From: DATMXS01 sp035561355
GTDB taxonomy: Bacteria > Acidobacteriota > Terriglobia > Bryobacterales > Bryobacteraceae
Length of the DNA stretch: 10,124 nucleotides
Direction of reading: 5' to 3'
NCBI GenBank assembly: GCA_035561355.1
Contig: DATMXS010000438.1
Coordinates: 1 to 10,124 of the forward strand
Under the pieces are notes generated by a model. It searched no databases. It had not been told where the DNA came from and was given only the letters and a program-made list of their open reading frames with translations. A program made the translations under genes and the position numbers. Positions within the stretch are counted from its first letter, which is position 1, and every line of letters starts with the position of its first letter. Below, in pieces: positions 1-6,353 of the stretch.

Positions 1-768
1 GTGGTGCTCGGCGAGATTATCGCGCAGCAGATCGAGCGCCGCACTGACATTCGAGTAGACCGTAGGTTCAATCTTGGAGGAACGCTACTCGCACATGAGT
101 CACTGAAGAACGGGGCAATCGACTTGTATCCCGAGTACACCGGTACGGCGCTCACCGCCGTACTCAAACGCCCTGTCGCGAGCGATCCCGCTGTTGTCCT
201 CGACCAGGTTCGTGAAGGGTACCGGCAATGGGAACTTGCCTGGCTCGATCCGCTGGGATTCAACAACACGTTCGCGATCGTGGTGCGAAGCGCCGAGGCT
301 CGTGAACGCCACCTCAAGACGATCACCGAAGCGGCGCGGCGGGTTCAGCCTTGGCGTCTTGGGGTGGGATACGAGTTCGTGCAGCGTCCCGACGGGCTCG
401 ACGGGCTTGTGAAGACGTATGGTCTGCGACTGGACGGACAACCGGTGACGATGGACCTCGGGTTGTTGTACCCGGCGCTCGAGAGCCGCAAAATCGATAT
501 GGCGGCCGCAAACGCCACCGACGGCCTGCTCGTGCGCCCTGAGTTTGCGGTTCTGACTGATGACCGGTCGTACTTCCCTCCTTACGAATGCGCGGTCGTG
601 GTCCGCCAGGCCGCCCTGGCACGGTTTCCGCATCTTCGCGAGGCGTTGGCAGAACTCTCCGGGCACGTCTCTGATTCCGCAATGAGGAGCATGAACGCCG
701 CTGTCGATCTCGAACACCGGTCCGTCACAGATGTTGCGAAGGAATTCCTCGCACGGCAGGCGCATTGA
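1..768 (+). CDS. ABC transporter substrate-binding protein, glycine betaine/osmoprotectant (OpuC/EgtU) family, 5' partial
   Basis: This is the C-terminal 255 residues of a type II periplasmic binding protein of the OpuAC superfamily, which delivers quaternary amines such as glycine betaine, choline, carnitine or ergothioneine to an ABC permease. Family signatures are LGGTLLAHESL near residue 25, the IDLYPEYTGT block near 40, LGFNNTFAIVV near 85, the ANATDGLL hinge motif near 165 and the YFPPYE segment near 190. The first codon is an internal Val of the usual 'TEQ-VVLGE' segment, so the signal peptide and roughly the first 20-40 mature residues lie left of the window; the GTG at position 1 is not taken as a real start. 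No membrane helix follows the domain, so it is a stand-alone receptor or the tail of a fusion whose permease part lies upstream. egtB starts 34 nt downstream, which makes ergothioneine or its precursor hercynine a plausible ligand. Family membership is secure; the ligand is inferred from context only. Confidence 0.88.
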   Translation: MVLGEIIAQQIERRTDIRVDRRFNLGGTLLAHESLKNGAIDLYPEYTGTALTAVLKRPVASDPAVVLDQVREGYRQWELAWLDPLGFNNTFAIVVRSAEARERHLKTITEAARRVQPWRLGVGYEFVQRPDGLDGLVKTYGLRLDGQPVTMDLGLLYPALESRKIDMAAANATDGLLVRPEFAVLTDDRSYFPPYECAVVVRQAALARFPHLREALAELSGHVSDSAMRSMNAAVDLEHRSVTDVAKEFLARQAH

Positions 769-802
769 TCGATCCAGCCGGCTTCGGTGTATTCTCAAAT
801 CA

Positions 803-2017
803 ATGGCTCGAGACTGGGTTGATCGAGGCCAACTCTGCAGGGCGCGGAGTCTGGTAGATAGCTTGTTTTCGCTCGTGCGGCCGGAATGCCTTTACGAGAG
901 GCCGATTCCCGAGCGCCACCGCATTGTCTTCTACATCGGCCACGTCGATGCCTTCGACTGGAATCTTGTAACCGGGCACGCAGTCCCCCTGCCGGGCTTC
1001 GCACCTGAGTTAGATCGACTATTCGCGTTCGGAATCGATCCTGAAGTAGGTGCCGCGAGGACCGATGGGCCGGAGGACTGGCCCGAACTCGAGCATGTGT
1101 ACGAGTACAGCAACCGCGTGCGCAACGAAATCGACTGCGTGTGGGAGCAGGTTCCGGAGCAACTCCGGCATGTGGCCCTGGAGCACCGGCTGATGCATGC
1201 GGAAACGCTCGCATACATGCTGCACGCCATGTCTCCTGAGATGCTCATCCGGCCTGCGATGGGGGAGCCTGTTCTTGAACGCGAGTCACGATCACGATCA
1301 GAAGTCGTGCCGGTCGGCTCCGGACAGGCAGTGCTCGGAAGAGATCCAACCGAAGGTTTCGGGTGGGACAACGAGTTTGGACGGCACACGATCAACGTGC
1401 CGGCATTTGGGATTGACCGTTACAAGGTGACCAACGGAGAGTATCTGGAATTCGTTCGCGCCGGCGGAACGCGGCCCCACTTCTGGCGGGAGCGCGGCGG
1501 CAACTGGCACCTGCGGCGGATGTTCGATGAAGTTGCGCTGCCGCCGGACTGGCCGGTCTATGTGACGCTCGACCAGGCGCAGGCGTATGCACAGTGGCGG
1601 GGCGCTCAGTTGCCCAGCGAGGCCCAGTGGCACCGGGCAGCATTCGGCGATAGCGATGCGCCATATCCGTGGGGTGTGCGCGAGCCTTCACCCGACCTTG
1701 GCAATTTCGACTCCGTTCTGTGGGACCCCGTGCCGGTCACGGCGCATCCGCAATCCCGTGCGTGGTCCGGCGCCGAGCAGTTGAGCGGCAACGGTTGGGA
1801 GTGGACGTGCAGCCCCTTCCGTCCTTTCCCCGGCTTTGAACGGTTCTCGTTCTATCCCGGTTACTCCGCGGATTTCTTCGACGACAACCACTTTGTATTG
1901 AAGGGCGCCTCACCGCGGACCGACGCCGTCTTCCTGCGGCGTTCGTTCCGTAACTGGTTCCGGCATGATTACCCCTACGTCTTCGCGACGTTCCGATGCG
2001 TGCACAACCTCGCTTAA
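803..2017 (+). CDS. egtB: Ergothioneine biosynthesis sulfoxide synthase EgtB (DinB + FGE-sulfatase domains)
   Basis: EgtB is a cytosolic non-heme iron enzyme that uses O2 to couple hercynine (trimethylhistidine) to a thiol, giving a C-S-linked sulfoxide. The 404-residue product has the two-domain layout of the family. An N-terminal DinB-like helical domain (about 5-150) carries the expected iron ligands: H47 in YIGH, then H128 and H132 in the HxxxHxE motif ending at E134. A C-terminal formylglycine-generating-enzyme-like domain (about 165-402) shows FGWDNE at 186, LPSEAQWHRAA at 270, NGWEWT at 330 and SFRNWF at 381. By eye the Asp and Arg that bind gamma-Glu-Cys in Mycolicibacterium thermoresistibile EgtB (D416, R420) are F386 and Y390 here, suggesting cysteine as thiol donor. 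ATG 803 is chosen because the DinB domain follows at the usual distance; ATG 731 would add 24 basic, non-family residues and overlap the upstream gene. No good Shine-Dalgarno precedes either start. The gene overlaps egtD by 22 nt. Confidence 0.92.
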   Translation: MARDWVDRGQLCRARSLVDSLFSLVRPECLYERPIPERHRIVFYIGHVDAFDWNLVTGHAVPLPGFAPELDRLFAFGIDPEVGAARTDGPEDWPELEHVYEYSNRVRNEIDCVWEQVPEQLRHVALEHRLMHAETLAYMLHAMSPEMLIRPAMGEPVLERESRSRSEVVPVGSGQAVLGRDPTEGFGWDNEFGRHTINVPAFGIDRYKVTNGEYLEFVRAGGTRPHFWRERGGNWHLRRMFDEVALPPDWPVYVTLDQAQAYAQWRGAQLPSEAQWHRAAFGDSDAPYPWGVREPSPDLGNFDSVLWDPVPVTAHPQSRAWSGAEQLSGNGWEWTCSPFRPFPGFERFSFYPGYSADFFDDNHFVLKGASPRTDAVFLRRSFRNWFRHDYPYVFATFRCVHNLA

Positions 2018-2931
2018 CCTTCGCGGAGGAGGTCCACCTTGGACTCTCCGATCCGCTCCGGAAGAAGCTGCCGACAAAGTACCTGTACGATGACGTCGGC
2101 AGCGCCCTGTTCGAGGCCATAACCGCCCTGGAAGAGTACGGTCTCACCAGGGCGGAACTGCGACTTCTCGACGCGCACGGCGCCGCCATCGCCGGACTGT
2201 CTTCGGGCGTTGGCCAGATCATCGAATTGGGGAGCGGCAGCGGTGTCAAGGCTGGCCTGCTGTTAAGCGGGTTCTCTAGTGACGTGATCTACCGGCCGAT
2301 AGATCTCTCCCGGGCAGCACTCGACCGCTGCTGCACCGATGTTTCCAGGTTTCGGGTGCAGCCCATTCAGGCAGATTTCATCTCGGGCTTGGATCGTGCG
2401 GCGGCGCAACGTGAGCCGGGAAGGATGCTCGTCGCGTTCCTCGGGAGTAATATCGGCAACTTCACACGAGACGAGATCCCGCGTCTGCTTCTGAGCATCG
2501 CGCAGCGCCTCATGCGACGGGATCTTCTGTTGATCGGCGCCGACCTGATCAAGCCGGTTGATCGGCTGCTGCTCGCTTACGACGATGTCGCGGGAGTCAC
2601 AGCGGCATTCAACCGAAACCTGCTGGTCCGCGTCAACCGGGAACTCGGGGCCGACTTCAATCCGCGGATGTACCGTCACGAAGTGCGCTGGGACGAGGAA
2701 TGCCGGCGGATCGAAATGCATCTGCGGCCTATCGAAACGCAGACCGTATGGGTTCAGCAGTCCAATAGCCCGTACCAGATTCGCCCACACGAAACGATCT
2801 GGACAGAGTCATCGCACAAGTTCGAGCCTGGAGAGATCGCCTCACTCGCTCGGCAAGCGGGATTCGTAGATGTCCACTCGTGGGCTGATGCCGAGTGGCC
2901 GTTCGCCGAGGCTCTGCTTGAATTGGCGTGA
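1996..2931 (+). CDS. egtD: L-histidine N-alpha-trimethyltransferase EgtD
   Basis: EgtD is a SAM-dependent cytosolic methyltransferase that methylates the alpha-amine of histidine three times to make hercynine, the substrate of EgtB. The 311-residue product is close to the usual EgtD length (about 320). Family motifs appear in order: LPTKYLYDDVGSALFEAIT at 25-43, EEYGLTRAE at 46-54, the SAM-binding ELGSGSGVK at 77-85, FLGSNIGNF at 148-156, LIGADLIKP at 179-187, AYDDVAGVTAAFNRNLL at 194-210, RIEMHL at 238-243 and TESSHKF at 270-276. Y48, N155, E271 and S273 align by eye with the histidine-binding residues Y56, N166, E282 and S284 of mycobacterial EgtD, so the enzyme looks intact. ATG 1996 lies inside the end of egtB, and the 22-nt overlap suggests translational coupling. 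A GGAGGAGG stretch at about 2023-2030 is followed by no in-frame start, so this start is kept. EgtB and EgtD together support an ergothioneine (or, less likely, related thiohistidine) pathway. Confidence 0.94.
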   Translation: MRAQPRLTFAEEVHLGLSDPLRKKLPTKYLYDDVGSALFEAITALEEYGLTRAELRLLDAHGAAIAGLSSGVGQIIELGSGSGVKAGLLLSGFSSDVIYRPIDLSRAALDRCCTDVSRFRVQPIQADFISGLDRAAAQREPGRMLVAFLGSNIGNFTRDEIPRLLLSIAQRLMRRDLLLIGADLIKPVDRLLLAYDDVAGVTAAFNRNLLVRVNRELGADFNPRMYRHEVRWDEECRRIEMHLRPIETQTVWVQQSNSPYQIRPHETIWTESSHKFEPGEIASLARQAGFVDVHSWADAEWPFAEALLELA

Positions 2932-3056
2932 GCGCCGGAACCGCCCATGCATCCAGGTCATGGTGATCGATGCGTCCTGGTTCCCGGTTCTACGACTGTC
3001 AGACCGGGCATCGAAATCCGTGACGGGCTCAAGAGCACCGTGTTCAGAGTGCGGCT

Positions 3057-3091
3057 ACCCGCCGGGAGTCCCGAGGCCGGTAAGGTACAAT
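3057..3091 (+). promoter_or_regulatory. Possible operator/promoter of the metal-efflux operon (imperfect dyad plus -10-like box)
   Basis: The 169-nt gap after egtD should hold the promoter of the efflux operon. At 3057-3081 there is an imperfect dyad, ACC.GCC..G.G around a centre at 3069, with 8 of 12 positions paired and outer arms ACC/GGT and GCC/GGC. It is followed by TACAAT (3086-3091, 5 of 6 matches to TATAAT), nine bases before the GTG proposed as the first start codon. No TTGACA-like -35 box stands 16-19 nt upstream, and the dyad centre is too far from the -10 box for a standard MerR-type operator. Chance is a real possibility in GC-rich DNA. The rest of 2932-3056 shows no gene, no factor-independent terminator and no tRNA. 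Confidence 0.22.
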
Positions 3092-3100
3092 AGCGGCTTA

Positions 3101-3520
3101 GTGCTCCGGACGCTCCCAATTGTGGTCTGCCTCGCCGTCGTGGCCGCGTTCTGCGATGCGCCTTTCGTCCATTTCCATGAGCATGCGACGACCGAGCACG
3201 CGCGCTCAGCGCACGATGGCGTCGGACTCGCAGGCCACACGCACCCGGTGTCACCGGCGGGCAATTCAGCGATTGCCGGTCCCGCGTTGCAGGCTGGCCG
3301 GGGAGCTGACGATGATGCCGTATTCCTCACGTGGCTTCAGAGCACGCCTCATGTGAAGCCCGTGGTCATCGTGTTCCAGCAAGTCGCGCCGGTTCTGACC
3401 CCTGACTTTGTCGTGGTCGCTTCCGTGATGGTGCCGGCGACCCAATCGCACGATCCGCCGCATCTCTCTTCCATCCGCCCTCGATCCCCTCCATTCAACC
3501 TCCCTTCCTTCTGCGCATAG
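3101..3520 (+). CDS. Small exported His-rich protein heading the metal-efflux operon (unknown family)
   Basis: I do not recognise a named family. From GTG 3101 the product is 139 residues. It begins with a short charged N-terminus and a hydrophobic stretch (about 5-20, LPIVVCLAVVAAFCDA) that looks like a signal peptide or membrane anchor. A His cluster follows (H24, H26, H28, H33, H38, H46, H48, in HFHEH and HTHP patterns), and three more His lie later at 84, 117 and 121. Such a mix suggests a periplasmic protein that binds or buffers divalent metal for the pump encoded directly after it. The C-terminus is Pro-rich (HDPP, RPRSPP). The frame stays open upstream into egtD, but that part is unlike the exported segment, so it is excluded. 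The start is uncertain: GTG 3122 is an alternative, and no clear ribosome binding site precedes GTG 3101, which could be leaderless if the TACAAT box is real. czcC starts 55 nt downstream. The reading frame is likely real; the role is inferred. Confidence 0.62.
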   Translation: MLRTLPIVVCLAVVAAFCDAPFVHFHEHATTEHARSAHDGVGLAGHTHPVSPAGNSAIAGPALQAGRGADDDAVFLTWLQSTPHVKPVVIVFQQVAPVLTPDFVVVASVMVPATQSHDPPHLSSIRPRSPPFNLPSFCA

Positions 3521-3559
3521 TCTGCGTCTGTCCCACAGAAGTACTTCGAACCGTTTGAC

Positions 3560-3567
3560 AAGGAGAG
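3560..3567 (+). promoter_or_regulatory. Ribosome binding site of czcC
   Basis: AAGGAGAG is the strongest Shine-Dalgarno-like sequence before czcC and stands 8 nt before ATG 3576. It fixes that ATG as the start, because the alternative in-frame TTG at 3555 lies upstream of and partly beside the site and would add seven residues ahead of the signal peptide. Confidence 0.7.
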
Positions 3568-3575
3568 TGCATCGC

Positions 3576-4808
3576 ATGCGGACGCGATTGGCTCGCGCCC
3601 TCACCGCAGCGGCAATGCTGTTTACGGGCGCTCGAGCCGCTGAGCTCACAGAGAAGGAAGCGGTCCGGAGGTTTCTCGCCGAAAGCTCCTACAGCCGCGA
3701 GTCCGCGGCCGGCGTAGCGGCTGTCGAAGCCGAGACCCGAGGGTGGAGCCTATTGCCGAACCCCGCCGCCGCGTACAGCCGTGAAGGGGCCGGACTGACC
3801 GAGATTCTGCAATACGAGCAGCCGCTCCCGGTTAGCGGTCGGCTCGGTCTGTTGCGCCAGGCCGGCACCGCGGCCGTAGCGGCGGCACGGTCCCAGGCCG
3901 GCCGTACCCGCTGGGAGTTGATCAACGACCTCCGATCCGCGTTCTACCGGCTGCTCGCGGCCCAGGAAAGAGAGGCTGCGGTGAGCGCGGCCATCAACGA
4001 CTTGGATGAGGTCGTCCGCATCCTGCGCAGGCGTGAGCAGGAAGGCGAAGGGTCAAGCTATGACCGGCTCCGCGCCGAGCGCGAGCGTTCCGAGATGGAA
4101 ACCGAAACCGGCGCAGCGCGCATATTGGCCGCGCAGGCACGGTCGCAGCTTGCCGCGTTCTTCGCGCCACAGACCGAGCCGGCCGGCGTTGCGGTTCAAG
4201 GCCGCATCGAGGCCGAAATTCCACTGCCGGCGGCAGCCGATCTGTACGCGCGCGCTTTCGCTGCACGCAGCGATATCGATGCGGCGCGCCGGCAGTCAGC
4301 CAGCCTCGACCTGCGCCGCCGAGCGGCCGAGCGGCTGCGCATTCCGGAGCCGTCGATCGCAGCCGGCATCAAGCGCGGTGAGGTCGGAGACCGCACTCCC
4401 CTCGGAAGCTATGTAGCCGTCTCAGTGCCGCTGCCGCTGTTCAATCGTGGAGGGACCGAAGCTGCCCGATTGCGAGCCGAAGGCGAGCGCTCCGAAGCGC
4501 GACGCGGGATCCTCGAGCAGCGTATCCGCGCGGAAGTCGCCGCCGCTCACGCGACGCTCGAACTGCGAAGGCGAGCACTAACCGAGTACCGCTCCGGACT
4601 CCAGGCCCAGGGCCGGCAACTCGAGCAGATCGCACGAGCCGCTTATCAGGAAGGCGAGCTCGGAATCCTCGAGCTGCTGGACGCTTACCGAGTAAGCCTT
4701 CAGTCCCGCCTGCGTTCTCTCGATTTGGCGAGCGCCGCAAGGCAGGCGGAAATCGAGCTCGAGCGCGCGGTGGGAGAACCCGTATTGAACCCCGAGGTGT
4801 TGCCGTGA
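3576..4808 (+). CDS. czcC: Outer-membrane efflux factor, CzcC/TolC family
   Basis: This is the outer-membrane channel of a tripartite heavy-metal efflux pump; trimers of the family span the outer membrane and periplasm and dock onto the inner-membrane RND complex. The 410-residue product starts with a signal peptide (about 1-21, with an ARA cleavage motif). Two outer-membrane efflux repeats follow (about 25-205 and 205-405), rich in Ala, Arg, Glu and Leu as expected of long periplasmic alpha-hairpins. Family marks include LLPNPAAAYSREGAG near 60, YEQPLPVSGRLGLLRQAG near 80 (the usual 'Q.i.lgGkr..R...A' block), SVPLPLFNRGGTEAARLR near 285 and ELGILELLDAYR near the C-terminus. The length matches CzcC/CusC-type proteins (about 400-460). 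I see no lipobox, unlike lipidated CusC. The stop overlaps the czcB start in GTGA, so the two are translationally coupled. The family call is firm; the metal specificity comes from its partners. Confidence 0.9.
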   Translation: MRTRLARALTAAAMLFTGARAAELTEKEAVRRFLAESSYSRESAAGVAAVEAETRGWSLLPNPAAAYSREGAGLTEILQYEQPLPVSGRLGLLRQAGTAAVAAARSQAGRTRWELINDLRSAFYRLLAAQEREAAVSAAINDLDEVVRILRRREQEGEGSSYDRLRAERERSEMETETGAARILAAQARSQLAAFFAPQTEPAGVAVQGRIEAEIPLPAAADLYARAFAARSDIDAARRQSASLDLRRRAAERLRIPEPSIAAGIKRGEVGDRTPLGSYVAVSVPLPLFNRGGTEAARLRAEGERSEARRGILEQRIRAEVAAAHATLELRRRALTEYRSGLQAQGRQLEQIARAAYQEGELGILELLDAYRVSLQSRLRSLDLASAARQAEIELERAVGEPVLNPEVLP

Positions 4809-6340
4809 AGAAAGTGATTTTCATTGTTGGAAGCGTGCTGCTCGTCGCGGGCTGTGGACGGGAGCGGCCGGCCGTTCATGCCGAGCAGGAGCAGCAACCC
4901 GAGACAATTGCCGTCACGAATTGGACCGACAAGACTGAATTGTTCATGGAGTACCAACCCCTGGTGACGACGGCGAAGCGGCGCTTTGCGATCCACTTCA
5001 CGGACTTGTCCAACTTCAAGCCGCTGACCAAGGGGACAGTGACCGTTGCGCTGAAGCAGGACGGCGGGGCGGCGCAGACCTTTACCGTCGAGGGGCCTTC
5101 GCGGCCCGGAATCTTCGGCCTCGACGTCCAGCCCGCACGGCCCGGCGCCTATGGGATGAGCGTCTCGCTCGATGCACCGGGCATTCGGGACACGCACGAG
5201 GTCGGAGAGGTCAAGGTGTACGCCTCCGAACGCGAAATTCAACCCGCGGCCGAAGAGCCGGACGAAGAGCAAGTCGCCTTCCTCAAAGAGCAGCAGTGGG
5301 CGCTCGACTTCGCGACCGCGATAGCCGCGACTCGCTCGATGCGTGAGAGCGTTGTTGTGACCGGCGATGTGCGCCCCAGGAGCGGCGGCGAGGTCGAGGT
5401 CACGGCGCCAGTAACGGGGCAGCTTGCGGCGACGGGCCGGTTGCCGGTGATCGGAACCGCGGTCTCGCAGGGAGACACGTTGGCCACGGTCGTTCCGCTG
5501 ACGCCGGCGCCGGCGGATCGGCCATCGCTGGAGTTCGGCGTCTCGGGGGCGAAGACTGCCCTTGAACTGGCCCGGCGTGATCTCGCGCGAGCCGAGCGCC
5601 TATTAGCGGTCGGAGCAATTCCAGCTAAACGGGTAGAGGAAGCGCGCGCCACCGAGGCCACTGCTGCTGGACAACTGAAAGCGGCTGAACAGCGACTGGA
5701 GCAGTACGAGGCTTCGCGTCGTGCCGATGGTTCCGCCGGCAGTGCGTCAGCATTCGCCGTCAGAGCACCGATCACGGGCATTGTCGCCGAAGTAGCTACT
5801 ATTCCAGGGGCGAATGTCGCCCAAGGCGATCGGCTGCTGCGCATCGTAGCCGTCGATCGTGTCTATGCCGCCGCGAACGTGCCAGAGGCGGAGGTGCCCC
5901 GTCTCAGCCGGCTGACGGGCGCCGAGATCCAGGTCGCCGGCCTGGAGCGTCCGATCCCGGCCGGCCGGATGGTCTCTCGAGCGAGCATGATTGACCCGCG
6001 GTCGCGCACGCTGAGCGTCCTGTACGAAGTACCGAACCACGGCCGCACGCTTGCCATCGGTCAGTCCGTATCGGCCCGGCTGTTTCTGTCCGGCACGATC
6101 GAAGCGGTTGCAGTGCCCGAGTCGGCGATCGTGGACGATGCCGGCCGACCGATCGTGTTCATACAGACAGAAGGCGAGGCGTTTGTCCGGCGGCCCGTGA
6201 AAGTCGGGGTGCACGAGGGCAATCTCGTGCAGATTGCCGAAGGGCTCCAGGCGGGTGAGCGCGTCGTGACCAAGGGCGCCTACCTGATCCGGCTTGCGGC
6301 GATGTCGAGTCAAATCCCCGCTCACGGCCACGTTCACTAA
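4805..6340 (+). CDS. czcB: Periplasmic adaptor (membrane fusion) lipoprotein of metal RND pump, CzcB-like, with extra N-terminal domain
   Basis: The adaptor links the RND antiporter CzcA to the channel CzcC. GTG 4805 is the start, overlapping the czcC stop by 4 nt. The 511-residue product opens with a lipoprotein signal ending in LLVAGC, so C17 is the probable lipidated residue. Residues about 35-140 form a beta-rich domain (TELFMEYQPLV..., PGIFGLDVQPARPGAYGMSV) like the YtkA/FixH-type Ig domain found in some CzcB homologues and absent from the classical short adaptors. Then come the standard parts: half-lipoyl segments at about 194-232 and 318-350, an Ala/Glu/Arg-rich alpha-hairpin at about 245-303 between them, a beta-barrel around 350-430 and a membrane-proximal domain around 430-495. 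The C-terminus ends AHGHVH, a short His tail that could touch metal. czcA begins 13 nt after the stop. The family is certain; the function of the extra domain is not known to me. Confidence 0.92.
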   Translation: MKKVIFIVGSVLLVAGCGRERPAVHAEQEQQPETIAVTNWTDKTELFMEYQPLVTTAKRRFAIHFTDLSNFKPLTKGTVTVALKQDGGAAQTFTVEGPSRPGIFGLDVQPARPGAYGMSVSLDAPGIRDTHEVGEVKVYASEREIQPAAEEPDEEQVAFLKEQQWALDFATAIAATRSMRESVVVTGDVRPRSGGEVEVTAPVTGQLAATGRLPVIGTAVSQGDTLATVVPLTPAPADRPSLEFGVSGAKTALELARRDLARAERLLAVGAIPAKRVEEARATEATAAGQLKAAEQRLEQYEASRRADGSAGSASAFAVRAPITGIVAEVATIPGANVAQGDRLLRIVAVDRVYAAANVPEAEVPRLSRLTGAEIQVAGLERPIPAGRMVSRASMIDPRSRTLSVLYEVPNHGRTLAIGQSVSARLFLSGTIEAVAVPESAIVDDAGRPIVFIQTEGEAFVRRPVKVGVHEGNLVQIAEGLQAGERVVTKGAYLIRLAAMSSQIPAHGHVH

Positions 6341-6342
6341 AA

Positions 6343-6348
6343 AGAGGA
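6343..6348 (+). promoter_or_regulatory. Ribosome binding site of czcA
   Basis: AGAGGA stands 5 nt before ATG 6354 in the 13-nt gap after czcB. It decides the czcA start: the frame is open from ATG 6294, but that would add 20 residues overlapping the end of czcB, whereas MIDAVIRWSINNR from 6354 is the usual RND N-terminus. Confidence 0.7.
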
Positions 6349-6353
6349 CACGG

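Noticed and set aside
765..795. TTGATC and TATTCT as a promoter just before egtB
   Set aside because: Only 4 of 6 matches in each box and a 19-nt spacing; egtB more likely shares the transcript of the upstream gene.
100..798. A 232-codon open frame on the minus strand opposite the binding-protein gene
   Set aside because: The opposite strand encodes an unmistakable OpuC-type receptor; the antisense translation is rich in Arg and His without family motifs.
2022..2030. Strong Shine-Dalgarno-like GGAGGAGG shortly after the egtB stop
   Set aside because: The next start-like codon (TTG 2039) is out of the egtD frame and opens only a short frame; the purines encode Glu-Glu in EgtD.
2952..2980. 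CCAGG/CCTGG and GCATC/GATGC inverted repeats after egtD as a terminator
   Set aside because: Short stems with long loops and no following T-run; expected by chance in this base composition.
2870..3100. Upstream in-frame extension of the small His-rich protein, from ATG 2870
   Set aside because: It overlaps the end of egtD out of frame and would place 77 non-hydrophobic residues before what looks like a signal peptide.
2958..3254. A 98-codon minus-strand frame across the gap between egtD and the efflux operon
   Set aside because: Arg/Pro/Ser-rich composition with no domain, and it lies mostly opposite the better-supported His-rich protein.
3527..3539. TCTGT-CCC-ACAGA dyad between the small protein gene and czcC
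   Set aside because: A 5-bp stem with a 3-nt loop and no U-run is too weak to call a terminator or operator.
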